Origin: Flavobacterium frigidimaris
GTDB lineage: Bacteria; Bacteroidota; Bacteroidia; Flavobacteriales; Flavobacteriaceae
Reading direction: 5' to 3'
Length of the DNA: 64,000 bases
Assembly: GCA_900129595.1 (NCBI GenBank)
Contig: FQWG01000001.1
Span: forward strand, 186,001-250,000
The translations under genes and the position numbers were made by a program. Positions 16,103-24,539 of this stretch are shown piece after piece. Numbering within the stretch: the stretch's first letter is position 1; every line of letters begins with the position of its first letter. Under the pieces are notes generated by a model. That model was not told the origin of the DNA. It saw only the letters and a list, made by a program, of their open reading frames with translations, and did not search any database.

Positions 16103-19100
16103 ATGAAAAGGACTCTATTTTTATTTTTGTTGCTGGCAACTTGTAAAGTGATGTACGGGCAGGATATTATTACCGTAAAAGGTGTAGTGACTGATGCCCA
16201 AAGCATGCCGCTGCCGGGAGCCACCGTTTCTGAAAAAGGAACCAAAAACAGCACCGTAACTTCTATAGACGGTGATTACCAAATCAAGGTAAAGCCTAAT
16301 GCTACTTTGGTTTTCTCTTTTATGGGAACAAAATCAAGTGAACAAAAGGTCAATAACAAAACCCTTATCAATACAAAATTGCTTGATGACACGAATAATC
16401 TTAATGAGGTAGTTGTAGTAGGTTACGGTACCAAAACCAGAAAAGATCTTACCGGTGCAATATCTTCAGTAAAAGGTCAGGAATTATCGAAAATTCCGGT
16501 GCAAAACGTTGCTCAGGCTTTGCAAGGACGTATTGCAGGTATGCAGGTAACAATGTCTGACGGAACACCGGGAGCCCAGCCTTCACTTAGAATTCGAGGC
16601 GGAACTTCAATCACTCAAAGCAACGAACCTTTGTATGTGGTTGACGGTGTGGCGCAAACAGGCGGACTGGCTTTCCTGGATCCTATGGATATTGAATCTA
16701 TAGATGTTCTAAAAGATGCAGCATCTACTTCTATTTATGGTGCCCAAGGTGCAAACGGAGTGGTTTTGGTAACTACCAAGCAAGCCAAAGGCGGGAAATT
16801 AACCATTAGCTATGATGCCTATGGCGGAATTAAAACACTGGCCAAAAAACTTCCGGTTTTGAATCCTTACCAATACACCCAATTATTATATGAATCGGCA
16901 ACTGATGCTGCAAGACTGCAAAAATTCACCAATGTTTTTGGCGAGTACAGCGAACTTGAAGGGCTTTATAAAGACAGAAAAGGTATCGACTGGCAAGAGG
17001 AAGTTTTTGGAGATGCGGTAGAAAGTCAATATCATAAAATTAGTATTAGCGGAGGCGAAAATGACACTAAATACAATGCTTTTTATTCGGTCAATAATGA
17101 TCAGGGAATTATGTTAGGAAGTGCTTCTGTAAAGAATATTGCAAAACTAAATGTCACTAATACAATCAGTAAAAAGTTTTCGGTTAATGCTATTGTCAAT
17201 TACTCCAATCAAAAAGTAACAGGTTTGTCTACAGGCGATGGTGGAAATGCAAGATTAAGCATGCTGCAAAATGTATTGCAATACCGACCAACAATTGGAA
17301 AATTTGGATCTGATGAAGATCTTAAAACCTTATTTTTAGACCCATTAGACAATCTGGATTCACCAACATTACAAAGTCCGCTGGTTACAATCGACAGTCA
17401 AAAAAGAGAGGCTGTTACCAGAGCTATCAATCTAAGCTTACAGTTACAGTACAATATTACTCCTAATTTAGTCTATCGAGGTTTAATCAGTTACAACGAC
17501 AATAGTGTAAAAAGCAAATTTTTTAACGACTTTAGAGGTATTCAGGCCATCAGAAACGGCGGGCCAAATGCCGGAGTTACACATAATCTTTCTACTCGTT
17601 TAAACTACAATAACGTTTTAACGTATACAAAAACATTCAAAAAAAATCACAAATTCGATGCAACGGTAGGACAGGAATACATTTATAATTATGCCGAAGG
17701 ACTTACAGCAACTGCAACTGCTTTTCCGGATGTAAATTTAGGCTGGGACAAATTACAATTAGGAACCATAGCGGGAATGCCTACTACTTTTGCCGAAGAT
17801 GATAAATTGCTTTCTTTCTTTGGAAAAACAAACTACTCCTACAAAAACAGGTATTTATTTGCAGCCAGTTTAAGAGCAGACGGTTCCTCTAAATTTGGAA
17901 CTGAAAATCAATGGGGCTATTTTCCATCAGTATCTGTAGCCTGGAGAGTGATCGAAGAAAATTTCATGAAAAAACTTCCTGTTTTTTCTGACATGAAATT
18001 GCGTTTAAGTTATGGTGAAGCCGGAAATAACAGGATTGCTAATTATGCCGCTTTAGGGATTTTTGATTCAGGATCTTATCCGTTAAACAATCAAACCAAT
18101 ATCACGGCATTTCAAAGTAATTTACCAAATCCTTACCTGAAATGGGAAGCTACAAAATCGACCAACATTGGTTTTGATTTAGGTTTCTTTAATCAAAGAA
18201 TCTCACTTACAACAGAGATGTATGACAATCGTTCTAAAGATTTATTATACAATACACGTGTTCCTGCGAGTTCAGGATTTAAAAAACAGTTTCAGAACAT
18301 AGGGGCAACTTCAAACAAAGGAATCGAGTTTACATTGAATACAATAAATGTTAGAAATGATAATTTTAACTGGAGTACCACTTTTAATATCGCTTTTAAT
18401 AAAACAAAAGTACTGGCTTTAAGCGAAGGCGAAAATTATTTGATTACCAATAGTTATACAGATAAAAACGATTATATCCTACAAGTAGGAAAATCAGTTG
18501 GTACCATGTACGGCTACGTGAGAGATGGTTTGTATCAGGTAAATGATTTTGATTATAATCCTGCGACAAGTGCCTATACTTTAAAAACTGGCGTGGTAAG
18601 CGATAATATTGTTGTACAGCCGGGATTCATTAAATTTAAAGACATTAGCGGTCCAAATGGAACTCCTGACGGTGTAATCAATGATTTGGACAGAACTGCT
18701 ATTGGCGATGCAAATCCTAAATATACAGGAGGTCTTAATAATACTTTTAGCTATAAAGGAATTGACCTAAGTATATTTCTTGATTTTACCGTTGGAAATG
18801 ATATTTACAACGCTAACGTATTAAACAATTCAAGATTAAATTTGGACAATCTAAACACCTTTGCTATTTATGCCGACAGATGGACTACTATTAATGCAGC
18901 AGGACAACGCGTAACAGATCCTACAGAACTGGCAGCGCTGAATATAGGCAAAACCAATCCGGCTTTTAACGGTAACACTACCGGACGTTTGTACAGCGAT
19001 ATCATAGAAGACGGTTCGTTTTTAAGAATTAACAATATAAGCCTTGGTTACACTTTACCAAAAGAATGGTTGAAAAAATCGAAAATTTCTAATTTAAGAA

Positions 19101-19255
19101 TCTATTTTACTGCCTATAACCTATATGTATTTACAAAATATTCAGGATATGATCCCGAAGTAAGCGTGATTAATAATGCCATAACAAGAGGAGTCGATTT
19201 TAGCGCTTATCCGCGAAGCAAATCCTTTATTACAGGTTTAAATATTTCACTATAA
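16103..19255 (+). CDS. susC: SusC-type TonB-dependent outer-membrane transporter
   Basis: 1050-aa receptor that imports oligosaccharides through the outer membrane together with its SusD lid. A signal peptide (MKRTLFLFLLLATCKVMYGQ) is followed by a carboxypeptidase-regulatory-like domain (about 24-105), the TonB-box-like region NEVVVVGYGTKTRKDLTGAI, a plug (QGRIAGMQV, PLYVVDGV, LKDAASTSIYGAQGANGVV) and a 22-strand-type barrel ending in a short aromatic/Ser strand. The susD gene starts 17 bp later, the canonical pair layout. A long leader with an inferred regulated promoter precedes it. The substrate is inferred from neighbouring lyases as heparan-type oligosaccharides. Confidence 0.96.
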   Translation: MKRTLFLFLLLATCKVMYGQDIITVKGVVTDAQSMPLPGATVSEKGTKNSTVTSIDGDYQIKVKPNATLVFSFMGTKSSEQKVNNKTLINTKLLDDTNNLNEVVVVGYGTKTRKDLTGAISSVKGQELSKIPVQNVAQALQGRIAGMQVTMSDGTPGAQPSLRIRGGTSITQSNEPLYVVDGVAQTGGLAFLDPMDIESIDVLKDAASTSIYGAQGANGVVLVTTKQAKGGKLTISYDAYGGIKTLAKKLPVLNPYQYTQLLYESATDAARLQKFTNVFGEYSELEGLYKDRKGIDWQEEVFGDAVESQYHKISISGGENDTKYNAFYSVNNDQGIMLGSASVKNIAKLNVTNTISKKFSVNAIVNYSNQKVTGLSTGDGGNARLSMLQNVLQYRPTIGKFGSDEDLKTLFLDPLDNLDSPTLQSPLVTIDSQKREAVTRAINLSLQLQYNITPNLVYRGLISYNDNSVKSKFFNDFRGIQAIRNGGPNAGVTHNLSTRLNYNNVLTYTKTFKKNHKFDATVGQEYIYNYAEGLTATATAFPDVNLGWDKLQLGTIAGMPTTFAEDDKLLSFFGKTNYSYKNRYLFAASLRADGSSKFGTENQWGYFPSVSVAWRVIEENFMKKLPVFSDMKLRLSYGEAGNNRIANYAALGIFDSGSYPLNNQTNITAFQSNLPNPYLKWEATKSTNIGFDLGFFNQRISLTTEMYDNRSKDLLYNTRVPASSGFKKQFQNIGATSNKGIEFTLNTINVRNDNFNWSTTFNIAFNKTKVLALSEGENYLITNSYTDKNDYILQVGKSVGTMYGYVRDGLYQVNDFDYNPATSAYTLKTGVVSDNIVVQPGFIKFKDISGPNGTPDGVINDLDRTAIGDANPKYTGGLNNTFSYKGIDLSIFLDFTVGNDIYNANVLNNSRLNLDNLNTFAIYADRWTTINAAGQRVTDPTELAALNIGKTNPAFNGNTTGRLYSDIIEDGSFLRINNISLGYTLPKEWLKKSKISNLRIYFTAYNLYVFTKYSGYDPEVSVINNAITRGVDFSAYPRSKSFITGLNISL

Positions 19256-19272
19256 TTTAAAGTTTAAAAAAG

Positions 19273-21159
19273 ATGAAAAAATATATATTTTCCCGCAGAA
19301 TGATACTAGCAGCAGGTATTACCTGTCTCCTATTGCCTCTTAATTCCTGTGATAAAGAACTGGAAGTTACCCCTTACTCCTACTTTACAACGGCTAACTT
19401 TTTCTCTGATGTTAATGAAGCCAACATGGCAACTTTAGGAGTTTACGAATCGATGTCGTCCCTGGATAGTTATGGATGGAATATTTCGCTAATTTTTGAT
19501 GCCGATACAGATGTAATGCAAATGACAGGAATTGGTGCAGATGACTGGCGTACAATAGCCCATTATCAGGGAATTTCGCAAACTACCACTTTCTATACCG
19601 CATGGAGTAAATTGTATGAAGGTATAGACAGAGCAAATGTAGTCATCGAAAGAATCCCACAAATGGATTTATTTACTAACGGAACTAATATAGAAAAAGC
19701 ACAACTGTACATCATGCTTGGTGAAGCTAAATTCCTGCGTGGTTTCTATTACTCTGAGCTAGTTCGTTTATGGGGCGATGTTCCTTTTAAAACAAAAAGC
19801 TCACAATCAGGAGATAACCTAAAAGTGGGTTTGGTTGATCGTTATGAGATTTATACGCAAATTATAAAAGACATGACAGAAGCTTCATTATTATTACCGG
19901 AACAAAACCCAACAACTGAGCGTATTAATAAATGGGCTGCAAAAGCAATGTTGGCAAGAGTAGCTTTGTTTGCCGGCGGATATTCTTTAGCAGCAGACGG
20001 AACTTCAAAACGTCCTTCTAATTATAAAGAATATTACCAATTAGCGCAAAAACAGATTAATGATGTAATGGCTCAAAATCCGTACAAATTAAATCCGTCT
20101 TATTCTAAAGTTTTCAAAAACCAGTGCCAGCATGTTTTAGAACCTACAGAAAATATTTTTCAGGTTGCTTTTTACAATCCTTCCGGAAATTTAGGAAATG
20201 CATCGTGGGTAGGCAATTTTAATGGTCCTGCAACTGCAAACGGACTTTATCCGTCGAATATATCAAGATGTCTGGTGCCAAAACCATTTTACAATAGCTT
20301 TAATGCAGCTGATCAGCGCAGGGATTTTTCTATTGCCACCTATTCTATAAATAGTTTAGGAAATAAATTACCGCTTTTAACCACCAATCAGGACGAAAGA
20401 TGGACTATAGGAAAATGGAGCAGAGAATATCAGACCAATGCAACTGCCGAAAGAGTTTACACGCACATCAATTGGGTAATCATGCGATATTCTGATTTAC
20501 TTTTAATGCGTGCCGAGGTAGAAAATGAACTAAACGAAGGTCCAAATGCCATTGCTTACGATGCCGTAAATCAGGTGCGAAAAAGAGCTTTTGGAGCCGA
20601 TATTCAGGGAAGCGGAATTGCTGTTGATATTAAAACCAAAGGAACAGGATATACAAATGCAGCCAATGTTGTCATTCAGATCAATGGCGGTGGCGGCTCT
20701 GATGCTTCGGCAGCTGTGGTTACACTTGCCAGTGGAGGTATAAACACTATTGGTATGTTACGCTCGGGAGATGGTTATACTTCTGTGCCAACCGTAACAA
20801 TTACAAGTACAGACGGAAAAGGAACCGGAGCAACAGCAACAGCAAGACTATTAACAAAACCAACAACTGACCAAATAAATTTGCCAACGGGCCTTAGCAA
20901 AGAGAACTTTCTTAAAGCCCTGCAACAAGAAAGAGCCTGGGAACTTTCCGGCGAAGGAATGCGAAGAGCTGATTTAATCAGATGGGGGATTTTGGGCGAT
21001 AAACTAGCTGAAACAAGTGCCGCAGTAAAAGCAATCCGTGCTACTTACTTCTTTCCTTCGATTACTAATTTTGTAGCAGGAAAGCATGAATTGTATCCGT
21101 TTCCGCAAAATGAAACCGATGTGAATAAGAACATTACACGTCAAAATCCAAAGTATTAA
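19273..21159 (+). CDS. susD: SusD/RagB glycan-binding lipoprotein with Gly-rich insertion
   Basis: 628-aa surface lipoprotein that forms the lid of SusC. The lipobox is LNSC (Cys26). SusD features are present: ANFFSDVNEANMATLGVYE, the TPR-like FLRGFYYSELVRLWGDVPF, and the C-terminal LSKENFLKALQQERAWELSGEGMRRADLIRWG-type block (residues 541-571). Residues about 442-530 are an insertion not expected in SusD: two repeats of a GxGYTxxxxVxIxxxxGxGxxAxA pattern (starting near Gly457 and Gly499), like beta-repeats of surface adhesins and phage fibres. It falls between the usual VRKRA helix and the C-terminal block and may extend the binding face. Confidence in SusD is very high; the role of the insertion is unknown. 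Confidence 0.95.
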   Translation: MKKYIFSRRMILAAGITCLLLPLNSCDKELEVTPYSYFTTANFFSDVNEANMATLGVYESMSSLDSYGWNISLIFDADTDVMQMTGIGADDWRTIAHYQGISQTTTFYTAWSKLYEGIDRANVVIERIPQMDLFTNGTNIEKAQLYIMLGEAKFLRGFYYSELVRLWGDVPFKTKSSQSGDNLKVGLVDRYEIYTQIIKDMTEASLLLPEQNPTTERINKWAAKAMLARVALFAGGYSLAADGTSKRPSNYKEYYQLAQKQINDVMAQNPYKLNPSYSKVFKNQCQHVLEPTENIFQVAFYNPSGNLGNASWVGNFNGPATANGLYPSNISRCLVPKPFYNSFNAADQRRDFSIATYSINSLGNKLPLLTTNQDERWTIGKWSREYQTNATAERVYTHINWVIMRYSDLLLMRAEVENELNEGPNAIAYDAVNQVRKRAFGADIQGSGIAVDIKTKGTGYTNAANVVIQINGGGGSDASAAVVTLASGGINTIGMLRSGDGYTSVPTVTITSTDGKGTGATATARLLTKPTTDQINLPTGLSKENFLKALQQERAWELSGEGMRRADLIRWGILGDKLAETSAAVKAIRATYFFPSITNFVAGKHELYPFPQNETDVNKNITRQNPKY

Positions 21160-21216
21160 ATCTCTTAGTTTCTATGTGTTTAATAAAAATATTCATTTTA
21201 TAAATTTAAAGTAATT

Positions 21217-21552
21217 ATGAAAAAGATAGTATTAACATTCAGTTTCATCCTTATAGTTTCGGTTACGTTTGCACAAAACAAACCTAAAGACATGAAAGTA
21301 TTAAGAGATTCTGTTTTTACAGTCATGAAACTGAGCAAAGTAAACAGGCAAAAAATGCACGATTTAATTGCAGAAAACGGAAAAGGTCAAAAAGCAATTA
21401 AAGACGATCCTGCACTTTTTTATGACCAGAGACAAGAAAAACTGGAAGTCTGGAAAAAAGACATAACCACAAAAGAAAAAGAAATTTTAACTCCGGAACA
21501 ATTTCAGATTTGGAGGGACTTTGCGAAATCTGTAAATAAACCTAAATCATAA
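21217..21552 (+). CDS. Small secreted helical protein, function unknown
   Basis: 111-aa protein with a clear signal peptide (MKKIVLTFSFILIVSVTFAQ), then a charged, Lys/Glu-rich mature part of about 90 residues predicted to be helical (MKVLRDSVFTVMKLSKVNRQKMHDLI and EKEILTPEQFQIWRDFAK regions, each quoted in part). The LTPEQFQIWRDF phrase recalls the Spy/CpxP-like LTPEQ motif of small periplasmic chaperone-like proteins, but the match is weak. It sits 57 bp after susD and is probably co-transcribed with the SusCD pair. A hairpin at 21611-21641 separates it from the ROK kinase gene. I do not recognise a defined family. Confidence 0.75.
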   Translation: MKKIVLTFSFILIVSVTFAQNKPKDMKVLRDSVFTVMKLSKVNRQKMHDLIAENGKGQKAIKDDPALFYDQRQEKLEVWKKDITTKEKEILTPEQFQIWRDFAKSVNKPKS

Positions 21553-21610
21553 TAGGGATACTCTTAAAATACGCCCTCATTTTTTTTAGAAAATTAATCG
21601 ATTTTTGGAC

Positions 21611-21641
21611 ATTAATGCAGAACTTGCCGTTCTGCATTAAT
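21611..21641. terminator. Perfect 13-bp hairpin between the small protein gene and the ROK kinase gene
   Basis: ATTAATGCAGAAC and GTTCTGCATTAAT enclose TTGCC. The stem is perfect, but only TGTTTAC follows, so full termination is doubtful. It lies 41 bp before the ROK start, where it could also act as an attenuator or processing site that lowers kinase expression relative to susCD. Confidence 0.6.
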
Positions 21642-21681
21642 TGTTTACAGGAGAAGATAAAATAATAATAAAATTAGCATT

Positions 21682-22638
21682 ATGAATATCATAAACGATA
21701 CACCACAATCATACGCAATAGGGATAGATATAGGTGGTACTTCACTTAAATGTGGTGTTGTAAATGAACTTGGAGAAATCCTTTTTTCGTTTTTAGTTTC
21801 CCTTAGCGAAGCAAAAACAGAAGAAGAAATTATAAACCTGATTGTCAATGCCATTACACAATGTACGGATCAATTGGGTGAACCTATAACAGGTATCGGA
21901 ATTGGTTTTCCCGGTCTGATAGAAAATGACGTAATTGTGGGAGGCGGAGTTAACTTACCCGGTTTTGAACAATTGCCTTTAGGGAAAATTCTAAATGACT
22001 TAACCGGTCACAATATCGTAATTGACAATGACGCCAACTTAATGGGACTTGCCGAAGTAATGTATGGTGCAGCAAAAGACAGCGATGATGCTATTTTTCT
22101 CACCATTGGTACCGGAATTGGCGGTGCTATCATGATCGATAAAAAACTTTTTGGAGGTTACAAAAACCGTGGAGCAGAATTAGGGCACACCGTGATTCAG
22201 CAAAACGGAATACAATGTGCCTGTGGCGGACGCGGCTGTTTAGAATCCTATGCTTCTGTCACTGCTCTAATCAAGTATTATAAATCTCAAAATACATCAG
22301 CAGAAGACAATATAGACGGCAAAACGATCATCGAAAAATATCTTGCCGGCGAAGATCACGCCATCAAAACCATGCAGCACCATTTTGATTATCTGGCTGG
22401 CGGAATCGTGAATTGTGTAAACATATTCAGTCCCCAAAAAGTAATCATTGGCGGCGGAATCAGCGAAGCAGGTCAGTTTTATATTGATGAATTAACCCAA
22501 AGAGTAAAAGAGACTGCAATTCCGGTTTCTTTCTCCAATACAGAAATCGTAGCCGCCACGCTAGGCAATAAAGCCGGTTTATTAGGCGCTTGTGCTAATG
22601 CTTTCCAGAAATTCAAGAAAACGGAATACGCAGTATAA
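21682..22638 (+). CDS. ROK-family sugar kinase
   Basis: 318-aa cytoplasmic kinase, probably phosphorylating glucosamine or N-acetylglucosamine released from the glycan. The N-terminal ATP site IGIDIGGTSLKCGVV, the catalytic region IDNDANLMGLAE, GTGIGGAIM, the ExGH motif (ELGH) and the zinc-binding CACGGRGCLES are all present. No helix-turn-helix precedes it, so it is an enzyme and not a ROK repressor. A ROK kinase also occurs in the Bacteroides heparan locus, and NagB here gives a downstream use for glucosamine 6-phosphate. Substrate specificity is inferred from context. Confidence 0.9.
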   Translation: MNIINDTPQSYAIGIDIGGTSLKCGVVNELGEILFSFLVSLSEAKTEEEIINLIVNAITQCTDQLGEPITGIGIGFPGLIENDVIVGGGVNLPGFEQLPLGKILNDLTGHNIVIDNDANLMGLAEVMYGAAKDSDDAIFLTIGTGIGGAIMIDKKLFGGYKNRGAELGHTVIQQNGIQCACGGRGCLESYASVTALIKYYKSQNTSAEDNIDGKTIIEKYLAGEDHAIKTMQHHFDYLAGGIVNCVNIFSPQKVIIGGGISEAGQFYIDELTQRVKETAIPVSFSNTEIVAATLGNKAGLLGACANAFQKFKKTEYAV

Positions 22639-23138
22639 TAAAGGCTTTCTTCAAATGTAATATTGCAAAGACGCAAGGTTTAATTTCAGAAAAGGCTTTA
22701 GCTAAACTATTCGGTTTGGCAAAAGTCTTTTTCTATTTAAATCTAAATTCCCTCGGTTAAAGCTACAGGTATGCAAAATAAAACTTTGCGCCTTTGCATC
22801 TTTGCGTGATTATTCTTTTTTTTTCCCCACAAATTTCACAAATCTAAACGAATTATAAATTTGCTGCTTTGAAAAAATCTGCAAAATCTGCAGGAAACTA
22901 ACTTTGCGCCTTCGCGTCTTTGCGAGATTAAAAAAAACTTTGCGAACTTTGCGTAAACCTTTGCGGACTTTGCGGTTAAGCCCGTTACGAATTTCAAGAA
23001 CACCTTATTTTTAAAGCTTTTAGCTAAAATTAATATCATTTTACACAAATTCAAAACCTTATTAGAACATAGATTACTACATTCGTTTTGCATTTAACAG
23101 TGTAAAAACCAAAAAACAATCTATTAAACCAGGTCGAT
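22639..23138. repeat. 500-bp gap with TTTGCG-rich degenerate intergenic repeats
   Basis: No gene. A unit reading ACTTTGCGCCTTYGCRTCTTTGCG occurs at about 22784-22806 and 22901-22924, with shorter TTTGCG phrases to 22975 and an inverted relative (GCAAAGACGCAAGG) at 22665-22678. An AAATCTGC phrase is doubled near 22877-22891. The right end (23040-23085) holds the inferred sulfatase promoter. Confidence 0.65.
23040..23085 (+). promoter_or_regulatory. Inferred sulfatase promoter with PUL element
   Basis: TTTACACAAATTCAAAAC (23040-23057) is identical to the GH88 copy. TACATTCG at 23078-23085 is a near-match to the TAnnTTTG -10 and begins exactly 38 bases after the element start, the same distance as at susC. 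Confidence 0.5.
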
Positions 23139-24518
23139 ATGATGTTTCAAAAAAACATATTTTTTATATGGCTTTTCATGGTATTGAATATTCCATTTTT
23201 AAGTAATGCCCAAACCGCTGAACGCCCCAATATTCTGATTATCATGACCGACCAGCAAACTGCTGATGCCATGAGTATTGCCGGAAACAAATATTTGCAT
23301 ACACCCGCAATGGATAAATTGGCGCAAAACGGAGTTCGGTTTACCAAAGCCTACTGCGCACAGCCCTTATGTTCCCCATCACGTTCTGCTATAATGAGCG
23401 GGAAAATGCCTTTTGAAAATGGCTTTATCGGAAACGCTCCCGAGAAAGACGGCCAATGGCCGGATGATTTATTAATGATGGGGAAAATTTTCCAGAACGG
23501 AGGTTACAAAACCGGTTATGTCGGCAAATGGCACTTACCTGTTCCTACTTCCAAAAAAAGCCAGCATGGTTTTGATTATATCGAAAACACCAATTTCCAG
23601 GATTACAATGATGCGGCAACACCTTCGTTCTGTGCCCGTTTTATCAAAGAGAATAAAAACACACCATTTTTATTGGTTGCTTCATTTTTAAATCCGCATG
23701 ACATTTGTGAATGGGCACGCGGAGAAGATCTGAAAATGGATGTTCTGGAAAATGCACCACCGGCAGATCAATGTCCGCCTTTGCCAGCCAACTGGAAAAT
23801 ACCGGAAAACGAACCCAAAATTGTCCGTGATCAGCAAAAAGTAAGTTTCAGAACCTATCCCACTGTCAATTGGACTCCCGATCAATGGCGTCAATACCGT
23901 TGGGCGTACAATCGTCTGGTAGAAAAAGCAGACAGTTATATCGAAATGGTTTTGGCTTCTTTAAAAAAATACAATATCGAAAAGAATACCATCATTATTT
24001 TTACGGCCGATCACGGTGACGGATATGCAGGTCACAGCTGGAACCAGAAACAGATTTTATACGAAGAATCAGCTAAAATACCTTTCATCATTTCGAAAAT
24101 AGGCCAATGGAAACCACGTACAGATGATCAGTTAGTTTGCAATGGAATAGATATTATGCCAACAATCTGCGGATTTACCGGAATTACAAAACCAGCTTAC
24201 TTAAAAGGAATTGACATCAGTAAAAAAATAGAAAATCCAGCCCTTAAACTACGTGATACTTTAGTCATCGAAACTGATTTTGCAGATAACGAAGAGCTTC
24301 TAAACATTAGCGGACGAGCTGTAATTACTAAAGATTATAAATATATTGTGTACAACAAAGGCGATCTGAAAGAACAGCTTTTCAATCTCTCGACAGATCC
24401 GGGCGAAATCACCAATCTGGCAGTAAATAAAACCTATAAAAAAGAACTCATTGCCATGCGCCGTTATTTAAAACAATGGTGCAAAACAAATGGAGATTCT
24501 TTTGTGTCAGGATTATAA
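23139..24518 (+). CDS. Family S1 formylglycine sulfatase
   Basis: 459-aa exported sulfatase that removes sulfate esters (or an N-sulfate) from glycosaminoglycan fragments. After the signal peptide (to about Ala25), the metal-binding start NILIIMTDQQ is seen. The maturation motif is C-S-P-S-R with Cys78 as the residue converted to formylglycine, followed by IMSG where TG is usual. Other active-site residues are GKWH (Lys130, His132) and DHGD (Asp291, His292). It has its own inferred promoter and is followed 21 bp later by the PL15-like lyase gene. Position specificity (6-O, 2-O or N) cannot be read from sequence. It needs an anSME or FGE enzyme encoded elsewhere. Confidence 0.92.
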   Translation: MMFQKNIFFIWLFMVLNIPFLSNAQTAERPNILIIMTDQQTADAMSIAGNKYLHTPAMDKLAQNGVRFTKAYCAQPLCSPSRSAIMSGKMPFENGFIGNAPEKDGQWPDDLLMMGKIFQNGGYKTGYVGKWHLPVPTSKKSQHGFDYIENTNFQDYNDAATPSFCARFIKENKNTPFLLVASFLNPHDICEWARGEDLKMDVLENAPPADQCPPLPANWKIPENEPKIVRDQQKVSFRTYPTVNWTPDQWRQYRWAYNRLVEKADSYIEMVLASLKKYNIEKNTIIIFTADHGDGYAGHSWNQKQILYEESAKIPFIISKIGQWKPRTDDQLVCNGIDIMPTICGFTGITKPAYLKGIDISKKIENPALKLRDTLVIETDFADNEELLNISGRAVITKDYKYIVYNKGDLKEQLFNLSTDPGEITNLAVNKTYKKELIAMRRYLKQWCKTNGDSFVSGL

Positions 24519-24539
24519 TTTTATTAAAAAATAACTTTT

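Noticed and set aside
22836..23093. 85-codon minus-strand frame in the TTTGCG tract
   Set aside because: It is a translation of the repeat tract and overlaps the inferred sulfatase promoter; composition is repetitive Lys/Phe/Ala without family features.
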